Shown one piece after another: positions 50,395-61,833 of a DNA stretch of 64,000 nt. Positions within the stretch are counted from its first letter, which is position 1. Each line of letters opens with the position of its first letter. A program made the translations under genes and the position numbers. Origin of the DNA: Enterobacteriaceae endosymbiont of Plateumaris braccata (GTDB taxonomy: Bacteria; Pseudomonadota; Gammaproteobacteria; Enterobacterales; Enterobacteriaceae); contig NZ_CP046232.1 in assembly GCF_012563325.1 (NCBI RefSeq), positions 2,321 through 66,320 of the forward strand, given 5' to 3'. Under the pieces are notes generated by a model. The model was not told where the DNA came from. It saw nothing but the letters and a program-made list of their open reading frames with translations, and searched no databases.

Positions 50395-50888
50395 TATAAT
50401 TCCTTTTTTATACTTAGAGATTTAATTTTTTTAGATATATTTATCATTTCTAATAATGTTAAAGCTGATTCAGTTCCTCGATTTCCTATTTTACTACCAG
50501 ATCTTTCTATTGCTTGTTCTATATTATTAGTAGTTAGTACCCCATATGAAATAGGTATTTGATATTTTATAGATAAATGTAATAATTGAGAACATACAGA
50601 TTGAGATAAATATTTAAAATGTAAAGTATCTCCTTTAATAATTGTTCCTATAGTTAGAATACCATCATAAAAATTTTTTTTTATTATTAATTTAGTTATT
50701 AATGGTAATTCATATGATCCAGGAACCCATATAACAGTTATATTGTTTTTTTTTATCATCCCTATTCTTTGTAATGTATCAATAGCAGCATATAACAAAT
50801 TTTTATTGATAAAGTCATTAAATCTAGCAATAATAATTGCTACAGATATTTTTTCTGAAACTATTAATGTTTCATTAATTATTTTCAT
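50394..50888 (-). CDS. ribE: 6,7-dimethyl-8-ribityllumazine synthase
   Basis: Penultimate riboflavin enzyme (RibE in E. coli naming, RibH elsewhere), condensing the pyrimidine with 3,4-dihydroxy-2-butanone 4-phosphate. 164 residues, E. coli 156. ARFNDFIN (about 22-29), [11 protein letters not shown] (about 54-64), [14 protein letters not shown] with the catalytic His (about 81-94) and [17 protein letters not shown] (about 114-130) are intact. Its stop overlaps the nusB start by one base; ribD lies 27 bp upstream. Confidence 0.96.
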   Translation of the reverse strand: MKIINETLIVSEKISVAIIIARFNDFINKNLLYAAIDTLQRIGMIKKNNITVIWVPGSYELPLITKLIIKKNFYDGILTIGTIIKGDTLHFKYLSQSVCSQLLHLSIKYQIPISYGVLTTNNIEQAIERSGSKIGNRGTESALTLLEMINISKKIKSLSIKKEL

Positions 50889-50915
50889 AAAAGATCTCTA
50901 AAAATAACATTAAAT

Positions 50916-52019
50916 TTATAAAGGTTTTAATTTTAATCTTAAATCCTTACCTATTTTTTTTATATTAGTAAAATCAAATTTTAAAACATCATACATATGA
51001 TAAAATTCATCAAGATTACAAAAGTTCAACGCAATATTTCCTAGTAATTTAGGTGACAAATAAATTATTAATTCATCTACTAGTTTATTTTTTAGTAAAG
51101 ATCCTGCTAATATACTTCCAGCCTCTATAAGAATATTATTTATTCCTTTGTTTCCTAATTGTTTAAATAAATATTTTAAATTTAAAAAACCATTTTTTTC
51201 TGGAATAATTATTTGTTTAACATAATAAGGCCATTTTTCAAATGTATATTTTAATCTTATTAAAAATATTTTTCCTGGAAATAATATAAATTTATCAGTA
51301 GGTTTTATTAGATTACATCTATCTAAAATAATTCTTATTGGTTGTCGTAATAAATTTTTTGGATATATTTTTTTTATATGATTATTTAATTCATTCCAAC
51401 GAACTAATAAAGTAGAATTATCTTTTAAAACTGTACTACTTGTACTTAAAATTGCAGAACTTTGTGCTCTAAGTTTCTGAACATCCATTCTGGATTCTCT
51501 AGAAGAGATCCATTTACTTATTCCATTATAAAGACCTATTTTACCATCTAAAGATGTTGCTAATTTTAATTGTATCCAAGGAAAACCTGTACGCATTCTT
51601 TTAAAAAAACCTAAATTTAATTTTTCAGCTTCTTTAGACATAAAATTGTATTTAATTTTTATTCCGAATTTTTTTAATAATTTTAATCCATAACCATTTA
51701 TTTTAGGATTAGGATCTTTAGTTGCTATTACGACACGATTAACTTTAGCTTTTATTAAAGCAGTACAACAAGGAGGAGTTAAATTAAAATAATTACATGG
51801 TTCTAATGTTATATAAACAGTAGAATTTTTTGCATATTTTCCTGCCATATTTAATGCATGAATTTCTGCATGATGTTGACCTGATTTTAAATGATATCCA
51901 GTACCAACAATCTTATTGTTATTAACTATTACACAACCTACATTAGGATTAGGAGTAGTTGTAAAAATACCTAACTTTGCTAATTTAATTGCGTATTTCA
52001 TATAAAATTTATCTATCAT
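50916..52019 (-). CDS. ribD: Bifunctional riboflavin deaminase-reductase RibD
   Basis: Deaminates then reduces the pyrimidine intermediate in riboflavin synthesis. From ATG 52019 it has 367 residues, equal to E. coli; a GTG four codons upstream is open but not supported. Deaminase zinc ligands are kept in HAEIHAL (about 48-54), EPC (about 76-78) and PPCC, but the loop normally SHHGRTPPC reads NYFNLTPPC (nt 51768-51800). The reductase half (KRMRTGFPWIQLKLATSLDGK onwards; LRAQSSAIL; EAGSILAGSLL) is well conserved. Confidence 0.94.
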   Translation of the reverse strand: MIDKFYMKYAIKLAKLGIFTTTPNPNVGCVIVNNNKIVGTGYHLKSGQHHAEIHALNMAGKYAKNSTVYITLEPCNYFNLTPPCCTALIKAKVNRVVIATKDPNPKINGYGLKLLKKFGIKIKYNFMSKEAEKLNLGFFKRMRTGFPWIQLKLATSLDGKIGLYNGISKWISSRESRMDVQKLRAQSSAILSTSSTVLKDNSTLLVRWNELNNHIKKIYPKNLLRQPIRIILDRCNLIKPTDKFILFPGKIFLIRLKYTFEKWPYYVKQIIIPEKNGFLNLKYLFKQLGNKGINNILIEAGSILAGSLLKNKLVDELIIYLSPKLLGNIALNFCNLDEFYHMYDVLKFDFTNIKKIGKDLRLKLKPL

Positions 52020-52378
52020 TATAATATTCACTTTACAAAATATTTATATAATAAAATTTAATATCTTAAAAAAAATTTAAAAAAACTTTTATAAATATTT
52101 AAATTATTTAATAAATTTGAAAAAAAATTTATTAAATTTATCAAAAATATGCTTAAAATAAATTTAATTATATATTTATTTAATTTATAACTTATAAATA
52201 TACATATTTTATAAAATCAAATATCTTTATGATTACAAATCATATAATTTATATATTTAATATAAAATATTTTTAATAATTAATAAACAATTAAAATTGT
52301 TAATTAATTTATATTAATAATATTAATATAAATTTATAAAATATTTAACTAAAATTTTTAAAAGAGATTTATATTTTT
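52020..52378. other. AT-rich divergent intergenic region, ribD to leuA
   Basis: 359 bp, the longest gap between genes here. It must hold divergent promoters for ribD-ribE-nusB and leuABCD, but no clear -35/-10 pair stands out from the A+T background. I see no G+C hairpin, no T-box and no convincing leucine attenuator. A 13-codon frame with four scattered Leu codons (52149-52190) is discussed under rejected items. AAAGAGAT near 52360 is the leuA ribosome-binding site. Confidence 0.6.
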
Positions 52379-53923
52379 ATGAAAGAAAAAATTATTATTT
52401 TTGATACAACATTAAGAGATGGGGAACAATCTTTAAAAAAAAGCTTGAATACTCAAGAAAAAATAGAGATAGCTTTAGCATTAGAATCAATGGGTATTGA
52501 TATAATAGAAGTTGGTTTTCCTATTTCTTCTCCTGAAGATTTTAAATCTTTTCAAACAATAGCAAAAATTATAAAAAATAGTAAAATATGTGGTTTAGCT
52601 AGATGTAAAGAAAAAGATATTGATGTAGCTTATGAAGCTTTAAAAATATCCTCTAATTTTAGAATACATATTTTTTTAGCAACTTCACCAATACATATTA
52701 TTACAAAATTAAAAAGTACTTTGGAAAAAGTAATAGAACGTATTGTTTTTATGATAAAATATGCTAAAAAATATACTAATGATATTGAATTTTCTTGTGA
52801 AGATGCAGGAAGAACTCCGATAAAAGATTTATGTTTAGTTGTTAAATCCGCTATAAAAGCAGGTGCAACGACAATTAATATACCTGATACAGTTGGATAT
52901 ACTTTTCCTAATGAATATAGTAATTTAATTTATAATTTAAAAAATAATGTTTCAAATATTGATCAATGTATTATATCTGTACATACACATAATGATTTAG
53001 GTATGGCTGTGGGAAATGCTATTACTGCTATTAATTCTGGAGCTAGACAAATAGAAGGTACTATAAATGGAATAGGAGAAAGGGCTGGCAATTGTTCTTT
53101 AGAAGAAGTAATAATGGCATTATATACTCATAAAAAAGATATAAATTTTTTTACTAATATTAATTATCATAATATATATAATACAAGTAAAATTGTTAGC
53201 AAAATATGTAATATTCCAATAGCTTTTAATAAAGCTATTGTAGGAAAAAATGCTTTTTCACACTCTTCAGGAATTCATCAAGACGGAATAATAAAAAATA
53301 AATATACCTATGAAATTCTAAATCCTAAAATAATAGGTTTAAATAAAACAGAACTTAATTTAACTTCTAAATCAGGAAGAGCTGCTATAAAATATCATAT
53401 GCAATTAATGGGATATAAAGATAATAATTACGATATAAATAAATTATATAATGATTTTGTTAAATTAGCAGAAAAAAAAGGACAAATATTTGATTATGAT
53501 TTAGAATCTTTAGCATTTAATGATAAATTTGAAAATACAACTGAATATTACTCTTTACAAGACTTTAACATTCAATCTCAACATAATTTTATTACAACTA
53601 TAAACCTAAAATTAAAATGTGGTAATTTAATAAAATTAGAATCAGCAAAAGATACTAATCATATAAATGCAACATGTAAAGTTATAAATAAAATTACAAA
53701 TTATAATTTTAATATAATTAAATATAAATTTAATACTCAACATTATAATAAAAAAATTACTAATCAAGTTAATATAAAAATATTATATAAAGGAAAAGTT
53801 TTTAATGGAATAGAATTTTCTAAAAATATAATAGAAGCTTCAGTTGCTGCTATGATTAAAATCATTAATAGTATATGGAGATTCAATCAAATAAAAAAGA
53901 AACATATTAAAAAATATAAATAA
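52379..53923 (+). CDS. leuA: 2-isopropylmalate synthase LeuA
   Basis: First committed leucine step: acetyl-CoA plus 2-ketoisovalerate. 514 residues, E. coli 523. [12 protein letters not shown] (about 8-19), [32 protein letters not shown] (about 202-213, metal ligands) and [12 protein letters not shown] (about 231-242) form the catalytic barrel; HSSGIHQDG lies near 300. The C-terminal regulatory domain (about 395-500) is retained, so feedback inhibition by leucine may persist. First gene of leuABCD. Confidence 0.97.
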   Translation: MKEKIIIFDTTLRDGEQSLKKSLNTQEKIEIALALESMGIDIIEVGFPISSPEDFKSFQTIAKIIKNSKICGLARCKEKDIDVAYEALKISSNFRIHIFLATSPIHIITKLKSTLEKVIERIVFMIKYAKKYTNDIEFSCEDAGRTPIKDLCLVVKSAIKAGATTINIPDTVGYTFPNEYSNLIYNLKNNVSNIDQCIISVHTHNDLGMAVGNAITAINSGARQIEGTINGIGERAGNCSLEEVIMALYTHKKDINFFTNINYHNIYNTSKIVSKICNIPIAFNKAIVGKNAFSHSSGIHQDGIIKNKYTYEILNPKIIGLNKTELNLTSKSGRAAIKYHMQLMGYKDNNYDINKLYNDFVKLAEKKGQIFDYDLESLAFNDKFENTTEYYSLQDFNIQSQHNFITTINLKLKCGNLIKLESAKDTNHINATCKVINKITNYNFNIIKYKFNTQHYNKKITNQVNIKILYKGKVFNGIEFSKNIIEASVAAMIKIINSIWRFNQIKKKHIKKYK

Positions 53924-53951
53924 ATTTGTTATTTTTTTGGATAAAATTATT

Positions 53952-55046
53952 ATGTCTAACATATTTAGAATTGCAATTTTACCTGGAGATGGTATTGGTC
54001 CAGAAATAATGAAGCAAGCAATTAAAGTATTGAATAAAATAAAAAATTTTTTAAATATAGAAATTATTACTAATAAATATTTAGTAGGTGGATCTGCTAT
54101 TGATAAATATGGAGATGCTTTACCTAAAAAAACATTATTAGGTTGTGAAAAATCTAATGCAATATTATTTGGATCAGTTGGAGGACCTAAATGGGATTAT
54201 TTACCATTAAATAAAAGACCAGAAAAAAATTCTTTATTAAAATTGAGAAAATATTTTAATCTTTTTATTAATTTACGTCCTGCATATATTTATAATAATT
54301 TACATATGTTAAGTCCTTTAAAAAATCATATTATTAATAAAGGATTTAATATACTTTGTATAAGAGAACTAACTGGAGGTATATATTTTGGGCAACCTAA
54401 TGGAAGAAAAGGACATGGTATTAATGAATATTCATTTGATACAGAAATATATTATAGATTTGAAATAGAAAGAATAGCTCATATGGCTTTTAATATTGCT
54501 TTACAAAGAAACAAGATGATATGTTGTTTTGACAAAGCTAATATATTAAATACATCTATTATGTGGCGTGAAATTTTAAAAAATATATCCTACCAATATT
54601 CAAAAGTTAAATTAAAATTTATGTATATTGATAATGCTGTAATGCAATTAATGAAAAATCCATCACAATTTGATGTAATTTTATCTAATAATTTATTTGG
54701 AGATATTATTTCTGATCAATGTGCTATGATTACGGGATCCATTGGTAATTTGCCTTCTGCTAGTTTAAATAATAAATTTTTTGGTTTATACGAACCAGCT
54801 GGTGGTTCTGCTCCTGATATTGCAGGAAAAAATATTGCTAATCCTATTGCTCAAATCTTATCATTATCAATGATGATAGAATATAGTTTAAAAAACAAAC
54901 AGATTTCAAAAACAATAGAAAATGCAATTAAAAAAGTTTTAAATGAAGGATATAGAACAAAAGATTTATGTACTAATCAATTACATGAAAAAATAGTAAC
55001 AACAGAAGATATGGGAACATTAATTACTGAATCTATAATATTATAG
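53952..55046 (+). CDS. leuB: 3-isopropylmalate dehydrogenase LeuB
   Basis: NAD-dependent oxidative decarboxylation in leucine synthesis. 364 residues from ATG 53952 (E. coli 363), which gives [18 protein letters not shown]; a TTG five codons upstream (53937) is open but not needed. GSVGGPKWD (about 77-85), [12 protein letters not shown] (about 140-151), DKANIL and the NAD-site [18 protein letters not shown] (near 285-302) are conserved. Its stop TAG forms part of the TAGGAA ribosome-binding site of leuC. Confidence 0.97.
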   Translation: MSNIFRIAILPGDGIGPEIMKQAIKVLNKIKNFLNIEIITNKYLVGGSAIDKYGDALPKKTLLGCEKSNAILFGSVGGPKWDYLPLNKRPEKNSLLKLRKYFNLFINLRPAYIYNNLHMLSPLKNHIINKGFNILCIRELTGGIYFGQPNGRKGHGINEYSFDTEIYYRFEIERIAHMAFNIALQRNKMICCFDKANILNTSIMWREILKNISYQYSKVKLKFMYIDNAVMQLMKNPSQFDVILSNNLFGDIISDQCAMITGSIGNLPSASLNNKFFGLYEPAGGSAPDIAGKNIANPIAQILSLSMMIEYSLKNKQISKTIENAIKKVLNEGYRTKDLCTNQLHEKIVTTEDMGTLITESIIL

Positions 55047-55054
55047 GAAATTTT

Positions 55055-56452
55055 ATGGGAAAAACATTATACGATAAAATATATGATCGTCATGTTATTT
55101 GTAAATTAAAAGATAATATAAAAATATTATATATTGATAGACACTACATTCATGAAGTAACTTCTCCACAAGCTTTTCAAGCATTACGTGATAAAAAAAG
55201 AATAGTTTATAGACCTAATAAAACATTTGCAACAATGGATCATAATGTATCTACAAAAATAAAAGATATTAATGGTTCTGGAATTATAGCAAAAAAACAA
55301 ATGGAAATATTAGTCAAAAATTGTCAAGAATTTAATATTGAATTATATGACATAAATCATCCTTTTCAAGGAATAGTTCACGTTATTGGTCCAGAACAAG
55401 GTATTACATTACCAGGAATGACTATTGTTTGTGGAGATTCACATACTTCAACACATGGTGCATTTGGTGCATTATCTTTTGGAATAGGTACATCAGAAGT
55501 TGAACATGTTTTAGCGACACAAACTTTAAAACAAAAACGTTTTAATAGTATGTTAATAAAAATTATTGGTAAAATACCTACAAAAATTACTGCAAAAGAT
55601 ATTATTTTATTTGTAATTAAAAAAATAGGAATTAGTGGTTGTAATGGATATATTGTAGAATTTTCAGGTAATGTTATAAAAAAATTAAGTATGGAAAGTA
55701 GAATGACAATATGTAATATGACTATTGAAATGGGTGCTAAATCAGGTTTAATTGCTCCAGATAATATTACTTTTGATTATTTAAAAAATAAAAATTTGGC
55801 TCCTAAAGGAATTTTATGGAAAGAAGCTATAAATTTTTGGAAAACATTATATAGTGATCATGATGCAATTTTTAATAAAATTGTTACTATTGATATTTCT
55901 AATATTGCTCCTCAAATTACTTGGGGTATTAATCCAGAACAATCTATAGATATAAATAAATCTATTCCTTTAATTGATTCATTTAAAGAATTATCTAAAC
56001 AAAAAACAGCAAAAAAAGCTTTAAAATATATGGATTTACAAGAAGGTATGAAATTAACTAATGTTTATATTAATAAAGTATTTATTGGTTCTTGTACAAA
56101 TTCTAGAATTGAAGATTTAAGATCTGCTTCGCAGATAATCAATGGATATAAAGTATCAAATAATGTTGAAGCAATAGTAGTTCCAGGATCTAATATGGTT
56201 AAAAAACAAGCAGAATTAGAAGGATTAGATAAAATATTTATAAACTCTGGATTCGAATGGAGATTTCCTGGATGTTCTATGTGTTTAGGAATGAATGGTG
56301 ATATTTTATTTCCTGGAGAACGTTGTGCTTCTACAAGTAATAGAAATTTTGAAGGTCGTCAAGGTAGAAATAGTCGCACTCATTTAGTCAGTCCTACTAT
56401 GGCTGCAGCAGCAGCTATATGTGGACATTTTATAGATATAAGATATTTTTAA
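55055..56452 (+). CDS. leuC: 3-isopropylmalate dehydratase large subunit LeuC
   Basis: Iron-sulfur isomerase subunit that works with LeuD. 465 residues, E. coli 466. [20 protein letters not shown] (about 128-147) and the three cluster cysteines in IGSCTNSR (about 345-352) and [10 protein letters not shown] (near 406-415) are present, followed by [14 protein letters not shown] with TAGGAA 5-6 bases upstream. leuD starts one base after its stop. Confidence 0.97.
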   Translation: MGKTLYDKIYDRHVICKLKDNIKILYIDRHYIHEVTSPQAFQALRDKKRIVYRPNKTFATMDHNVSTKIKDINGSGIIAKKQMEILVKNCQEFNIELYDINHPFQGIVHVIGPEQGITLPGMTIVCGDSHTSTHGAFGALSFGIGTSEVEHVLATQTLKQKRFNSMLIKIIGKIPTKITAKDIILFVIKKIGISGCNGYIVEFSGNVIKKLSMESRMTICNMTIEMGAKSGLIAPDNITFDYLKNKNLAPKGILWKEAINFWKTLYSDHDAIFNKIVTIDISNIAPQITWGINPEQSIDINKSIPLIDSFKELSKQKTAKKALKYMDLQEGMKLTNVYINKVFIGSCTNSRIEDLRSASQIINGYKVSNNVEAIVVPGSNMVKKQAELEGLDKIFINSGFEWRFPGCSMCLGMNGDILFPGERCASTSNRNFEGRQGRNSRTHLVSPTMAAAAAICGHFIDIRYF

Positions 56453-56453
56453 A

Positions 56454-57056
56454 ATGAAAAATCATTCTTTACAATATAGTGGTATTGTTGCTCCATTTAA
56501 TATGTCAAATATTGATACAGATGTAATTATACCAAAACAATTTTTACAAAAAAACGAAAAAGTAGGATTTGGAAATCATTTATTTCATAATTGGAGATAT
56601 ATGGACAATGATGGTAATATTCCTAATCCAAATTTTATTTTAAATAAAAAACAATTTCGAAATGCTACAATTTTACTAACTCGAGATAATTTTGGTTGTG
56701 GTTCATCACGTGAACATGCTCCATGGTCATTAATAGATTTTGGGTTTCGCACAATTATTGCATCAAGTTATGCAGATATATTTTATAATAATGCAATAAA
56801 TAATAAATTATTATTAATAATATTAGATATTAATATTATTAATGAATTATTTTTTATAATACAAAAGCAACCTGGTATGACTTTTATTATAGATTTACAG
56901 TATAAAAAAATTATTTCTGGTATAAAATCTTTTAATTTTAAAATTAATAAATCTTTAAAAGATTATATCATAAGTGATTTAGATCAAATAGATTTAACTA
57001 TGAAATATATTAATCAAATAACTATATTCGAAGAAAATTATTTTAATTTCTTTTAA
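56454..57056 (+). CDS. leuD: 3-isopropylmalate dehydratase small subunit LeuD
   Basis: Swivelling-domain partner of LeuC. 200 residues, E. coli 201. SGIVAPFNMSNIDTDVIIPKQFL (about 9-31), NFGCGSSREHAPW (about 79-91) and GFRTIIASSYADIFYNNA (about 97-114) are conserved. It begins one base behind leuC, so translation is probably coupled. It completes leuABCD; the final transamination would need an aminotransferase not encoded here. Confidence 0.97.
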   Translation: MKNHSLQYSGIVAPFNMSNIDTDVIIPKQFLQKNEKVGFGNHLFHNWRYMDNDGNIPNPNFILNKKQFRNATILLTRDNFGCGSSREHAPWSLIDFGFRTIIASSYADIFYNNAINNKLLLIILDINIINELFFIIQKQPGMTFIIDLQYKKIISGIKSFNFKINKSLKDYIISDLDQIDLTMKYINQITIFEENYFNFF

Positions 57057-57077
57057 AAAAATTTGAGAATCTTTATA

Positions 57078-57731
57078 ATGCGTATAATTTTATTAGGTCC
57101 ACCAGGATCAGGTAAAGGGACTTATGCTAAATTTATATCAGAAAAATATAATTTATCAAATATTTGTATAGGTAATATATTACGTAACTATATTATAAAT
57201 AATAATTCTATTTTATCTAAAAAAATAAAAAAATTTATTAATTGTGGATTAATGCTTCCTGATGACATAATAATTGAAATTATTAAAAAAAAAATATTAA
57301 GTTCAAACTGTAAAAAAGGATTTTTATTAGATGGTTATCCAAGAAATATTCTACAAGCTAATATATTACAAAAAGAAAATATAAATATAGATAAAGTAAT
57401 AGAATTACATATTCCAGAAAATAAAATTGTAGAAAGAATAATTGGTCGTAGAATTCATGAATCTTCAGGAAGAACATATCATATAATATTTAATCCACCT
57501 AAAATATCAGGAAAAGATGATATAACAGGAGAAAATTTAATTATGAGAACAGATGATAATAAAAAAACGATTATCAATCGTTTAAACGAATATGTTAAAA
57601 AAACAAAACCATTAATTAATTATTACATTAATAAATCATTAAGTAAAAAATTTTTTTATACTAAAATAGATAATACTGATTGTATTTTAAATGTTCAAAA
57701 AAAAATAGAATTATTTTTACAAAAAAAATAA
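57078..57731 (+). CDS. adk: Adenylate kinase Adk
   Basis: Interconverts ATP, ADP and AMP. 217 residues from ATG 57078 (E. coli 214); a TTG five codons upstream is open but the ATG matches the invariant MRIILLG start. P-loop GPPGSGKGT (7-15), LLDGYPRN (about 81-88) and the LID segment GRRIHESSGRTYHIIFNPPK (near 122-141) are present. The AMP-site motif usually STGDMLR reads CIGNILR (30-36): the residues matching E. coli T31 and D33 are Ile and Asn, while Arg36 is kept. Contains an in-frame A10 (57285-57294). It sits 21 bp after leuD. Confidence 0.95.
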   Translation: MRIILLGPPGSGKGTYAKFISEKYNLSNICIGNILRNYIINNNSILSKKIKKFINCGLMLPDDIIIEIIKKKILSSNCKKGFLLDGYPRNILQANILQKENINIDKVIELHIPENKIVERIIGRRIHESSGRTYHIIFNPPKISGKDDITGENLIMRTDDNKKTIINRLNEYVKKTKPLINYYINKSLSKKFFYTKIDNTDCILNVQKKIELFLQKK

Positions 57732-57826
57732 ATTTCTTTAATTAAATGAATTAATTAATTAAGTTTATTTTTTAAAAATTTTTTAGTATAATAATATTAT
57801 TATTTATTTTAAATGGATTGTTTATA

Positions 57827-58705
57827 ATGTTCACCGGAAGTATTGTAGCTCTTATTACACCAATGGATATTAAAGGTAATATTTGTAAAATAAGTTTAAA
57901 AAGACTTATTGAATATCATATTAAAAATGGTACAAAAGCTATAGTTATTATGGGTACTACAGGTGAATCTGCTACATTAAATTATAATGAACATATAAAA
58001 ATAGTAATGCTAGCAATAGATTTTGCAAAAAGTAGGATTCCAATTATAGCAGGAACAGGATTTAATTCAACATCTAAATGTATATCAATAACATCAAAAT
58101 TAGAAAATTCAGGAATTATAGGATGTTTAAGTGTAACACCATATTATAATCGTCCTACACAAGAAGGTTTATATCAACATTTTAAAACTATTGCAAATAA
58201 TACTGAATTACCTCAAATATTATATAATGTTCCAGTTAGAACTGGTTGTGATTTGTTACCAAAAACAATAGGACGTTTATCTAAAATAAAAAATATAGTT
58301 GGTATTAAAGAAGCAACTGGAAATTTATCACGTGTTAACAAAATTAAACGTTTAGTACATGATTCTTTTTATTTAATTAGTGGAGATGATTCTACTGCTT
58401 TAGAATTTATGAGATTAGGTGGTCATGGAATTATTTCTGTTACAGCTAATATTGCTGCCTTAGAAATGAGTAAGTTTTGTAATTACATAAAAAAAAATCA
58501 ATGGCATAAAGCAGAAATACTAAATGAAAATTTAATAAAATTACATAATGTATTATTTATAGAATCAAATCCAATCCCTATTAAATGGGTTGCTAAAAAA
58601 ATTGGATTAATAAATAATGATACAATGAGATTGCCTATGACTCCCATAGCTAAAAAAAATAAAATGATAATAGAAATAGTATTAAAACAATTAAAATTAA
58701 TATAA
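57827..58705 (+). CDS. dapA: 4-hydroxy-tetrahydrodipicolinate synthase DapA
   Basis: Condenses pyruvate and aspartate semialdehyde, entry to lysine and diaminopimelate. From ATG 57827 it has 292 residues, equal to E. coli, beginning [14 protein letters not shown]; a TTG three codons upstream is less likely. TTGESATLN (about 44-52), [16 protein letters not shown] (near 105-120), YNVPVRTG (Tyr133 region) and the Schiff-base lysine in GIKEATGN (about 159-166) are intact. The last 9 bp overlap the end of convergent glyS. Confidence 0.97.
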   Translation: MFTGSIVALITPMDIKGNICKISLKRLIEYHIKNGTKAIVIMGTTGESATLNYNEHIKIVMLAIDFAKSRIPIIAGTGFNSTSKCISITSKLENSGIIGCLSVTPYYNRPTQEGLYQHFKTIANNTELPQILYNVPVRTGCDLLPKTIGRLSKIKNIVGIKEATGNLSRVNKIKRLVHDSFYLISGDDSTALEFMRLGGHGIISVTANIAALEMSKFCNYIKKNQWHKAEILNENLIKLHNVLFIESNPIPIKWVAKKIGLINNDTMRLPMTPIAKKNKMIIEIVLKQLKLI

Positions 58706-60769
58706 TTGATTTATATCAACTATTTGTGTAAAAAATTGATTAATTTTATTAAGAATAGTGATCCTGTTTGTTTTTATTTTTATATTTTTAACATCTATTG
58801 TAATTTTTTTAAAAAAATCATTTATAGGATAATATAATTCTGACAATATTAATAAAAGATTATAATATTCATTATTTTTGATTTTCAATAAAAAAATTTT
58901 TGACAATTTTAATAAATGATTAAATAATATTATTTCTTCTTTTTCTTTTAAAAGGTATAAATTTACATCTTCACTAATAAAGTATTTATTTTTTAGTAAA
59001 ATTTTATTTATTCTTTTATAAGTATAAATTAAAAGTTTATTTTGTTTTTTTTCTTTTTTTAAAAATAAATTTAATGTTTTTATTTTTAAATCTATAATTA
59101 ATGGTTTATTAACAATATTTGTTAATACTGCTTTAATAATATTTTTTTGAAATCCTAATGATATATACCAGTTTTGACACCTATTAATTATAAAATTCAT
59201 CAAGTCATTAATAATATTTTTATTATTAAAATTTATGTTATATAAAGATATTGACACTTTTATTAATTTTAACAAATCTAAATTTAATTTATTATTAATT
59301 ATAATTTTTATTATTACTAATGCAATTCTTTTTAATGCAAATGGGTCTTTATTACTTTTAGGAAATAAAGATATACCAAAAATACCAACTAAAGTATCAA
59401 TTTTATCAGATAAAAATAATACACAAGAAGTTAAATTCTTAGGTATTTTATCATTAAATTTATATTGATATTGTTCTTTTATAGATATACATACATCTGT
59501 ATTTTCTCCATTATATTTTGCATAATACATTCCAATAATACCCTGCAATTCAGGAAATTCATGAACCATTGTTGTAGCTAAATCACATTTGGATAATTGA
59601 CTAGCTCTAATACAATTACTTATATTTGCTTTAATTTTAATTGCTATATATTTAGATAATTTTGTTAAACGTACCGTTTTATCTAATAAATTACCTAAAT
59701 CTTTCTGAAAAATAATATTTTTTAATTTATTTATATATTGTTCAAGTTTTTTTTTAGAATCATTTTTAAAATGAAATTGAGCATCTTCAAATTTTGATTT
59801 AATTACTTTTTCATTTCCTTTAATAATTAAATTATTATTTTGAGATTCAACATTAGATATAAAAATAAAATTTGGCAAGAGATTTTTATCTATATCATAT
59901 AAGGGAATATATTTTTGATATTTTATCATAATATATTCTAATATTTTATTAGGTAAAGACAAAAATTTAGAATTAAATTTTGCTGTTAATACTACTGGCC
60001 ATTCTACCATAGATGTTAGTTCTTCTAAAAAATTATTTGATAAATTTACTGATCCATTTAATGAATAAGCAATTTTTTTTATATCATTAATTATTTTATT
60101 TTTACGTTTTAAAAAATTAACAATTACATTTCCTTTATATAAAAGAGACTGTTCATATTGATCTGCATTTTCTAAAATAATTTTTGATTCACCTATAAAA
60201 CGATGTCCATATATAATTTTACTAGATTTTATATTGAAAATATTTATTTGTATATTTTTATTACCTAAAAAAACTGTTATAGTTCTTATAGGTCTAATAA
60301 ATTTTAGACTATATTTATTTATATAATTCCAATACATTAAATTAGGTAAAGAAAAATTTTTTAAAGAATTTATAATCATTTGTGTTAATAAAAATTTAAT
60401 ATTAAGTCCTTCAATTTGTTTATTATAAAATAAATAATTATTTTTTATAATAATTTTTTTTATATCTTTAATTTGATATTTTTTAATCCAATGTTTAACA
60501 ATATTTATTGAAAATATATTTTCATCATTACAATTAGATATTGTAGGTCCTTTTATTTTTAAAATGTAATTTAATTGTACTGTATTTAAATAAAATACTT
60601 GAATGGCAATTCTTCTAGGAGTAGCAAACCATATAATTTTTTTATATAAAAAATTATTTTTTTTTAATTCATTTTTAAAATTATCAAAAATTATTTGAAC
60701 AGTTTTTAATAAATATTGAGAAGGAATATCTTCTATACCTATTTCTAATAATAAAGTTTCTTTTTTCAT
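58697..60769 (-). CDS. glyS: Glycyl-tRNA synthetase beta subunit GlyS
   Basis: tRNA-binding subunit of the heterotetrameric glycyl-tRNA synthetase. 690 residues, E. coli 689, so full length despite heavy Ile/Lys/Asn drift. [15 protein letters not shown] (about 5-19), [10 protein letters not shown] (near 48-57), [26 protein letters not shown] (near 396-420) and [13 protein letters not shown] (near 476-488) are recognisable. It follows glyQ by 15 bp. Its stop overlaps dapA tail to tail. Confidence 0.95.
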   Translation of the reverse strand: MKKETLLLEIGIEDIPSQYLLKTVQIIFDNFKNELKKNNFLYKKIIWFATPRRIAIQVFYLNTVQLNYILKIKGPTISNCNDENIFSINIVKHWIKKYQIKDIKKIIIKNNYLFYNKQIEGLNIKFLLTQMIINSLKNFSLPNLMYWNYINKYSLKFIRPIRTITVFLGNKNIQINIFNIKSSKIIYGHRFIGESKIILENADQYEQSLLYKGNVIVNFLKRKNKIINDIKKIAYSLNGSVNLSNNFLEELTSMVEWPVVLTAKFNSKFLSLPNKILEYIMIKYQKYIPLYDIDKNLLPNFIFISNVESQNNNLIIKGNEKVIKSKFEDAQFHFKNDSKKKLEQYINKLKNIIFQKDLGNLLDKTVRLTKLSKYIAIKIKANISNCIRASQLSKCDLATTMVHEFPELQGIIGMYYAKYNGENTDVCISIKEQYQYKFNDKIPKNLTSCVLFLSDKIDTLVGIFGISLFPKSNKDPFALKRIALVIIKIIINNKLNLDLLKLIKVSISLYNINFNNKNIINDLMNFIINRCQNWYISLGFQKNIIKAVLTNIVNKPLIIDLKIKTLNLFLKKEKKQNKLLIYTYKRINKILLKNKYFISEDVNLYLLKEKEEIILFNHLLKLSKIFLLKIKNNEYYNLLLILSELYYPINDFFKKITIDVKNIKIKTNRITILNKINQFFTQIVDINQLY

Positions 60770-60784
60770 AATAAATGATATTTC

Positions 60785-61663
60785 CTATTTTATATAATGG
60801 TAATATTTTTTTACAACTAATTTAGTCATATTTCTTAATTTTAAAATATATCTTTGTCTTTCAGTGTTAGATAAAAATCTACGAGATTCTAATAAATTAA
60901 AACAATGAGAAGCTTTTAAAACTTTATCATAAGCTGGAAAAATTAACGGATGTTTTAAATTTAATAAAAAAGTAACTTCTTGTTCATAGTGTTTAAAAGA
61001 CTTCACAAGAAATTCAATATTTGCATAATTAAAATTATAATCAGATTGTTCAAACTCATTTTGTTTTAAAATATCACCATAAGTAATAAAATGATTTTTA
61101 TTTTTACTCCATATTAAATTAAAAATATTTTCTACTTGTTGTATATGCATACCTAATCTTTCTAAACCATAAGTAATTTCTCCTGTTATTGGATTACATG
61201 ATAATCCACCAACTTGTTGAAAATATGTAAATTGAGTTATTTCCATTCCATTTATCCATATTTCCCAACCAACTCCATTAGCTCCAAGAGTAGGATTTTC
61301 CCAATTATCTTCTACAAAACGAATATCATTTGTCACTAAATTTAAATTTAATGCTTGTAATGATTGTAAATATAATTCTTGGATGTTATGTGGTGGTGGT
61401 TTCATTATAACTTGAAATTGATAATATTGTTGTAATCTATTAGAATGTTTTCCATATCTACCATCACAAGGTCTTCTAGATAATTGTATATATGCAACAT
61501 TTTTAACTGTAGATCCTATAGCATATAAACATGTCATTGGATGTGAAGTACCTGCACCTACTTCTGTATCTATTGGCTGTAGTATACAACATCCATGTTG
61601 AGCCCAATAATTTTGTAAAATAAATATCATTCCTTGAAAAGTTTTTTCATCAAAATTGTTCAT
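60785..61663 (-). CDS. glyQ: Glycyl-tRNA synthetase alpha subunit GlyQ
   Basis: Catalytic class II subunit. 292 residues, E. coli 303. [18 protein letters not shown] (about 8-25), [16 protein letters not shown] (about 29-44), YVQP-like [20 protein letters not shown] (near 78-97) and [20 protein letters not shown] (near 148-167) are nearly identical to E. coli. It is divergent from fieF across 170 bp, which should hold promoters for both directions. Confidence 0.97.
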   Translation of the reverse strand: MNNFDEKTFQGMIFILQNYWAQHGCCILQPIDTEVGAGTSHPMTCLYAIGSTVKNVAYIQLSRRPCDGRYGKHSNRLQQYYQFQVIMKPPPHNIQELYLQSLQALNLNLVTNDIRFVEDNWENPTLGANGVGWEIWINGMEITQFTYFQQVGGLSCNPITGEITYGLERLGMHIQQVENIFNLIWSKNKNHFITYGDILKQNEFEQSDYNFNYANIEFLVKSFKHYEQEVTFLLNLKHPLIFPAYDKVLKASHCFNLLESRRFLSNTERQRYILKLRNMTKLVVKKYYHYIK

Positions 61664-61833
61664 TTGCTTTATATTATTTAAATTTATTTTTGAATAATTT
61701 ATTAGAATAAAAAATTCTAATTTAACATATTTATTATAGAATAAATATTAATGTTAAAGTAAACTATAATTTATACAATAAGTATTAATTTTCATTTACT
61801 AAATCGATAAAATTCATAGGAATAAAAATAAAC

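Noticed and set aside
52149-52190. Possible leu leader peptide: 13 codons with four Leu upstream of leuA
   Set aside because: The Leu codons are scattered, all but one are TTA (very common here), there is no run of adjacent Leu codons, no ribosome-binding site and no attenuator hairpin.
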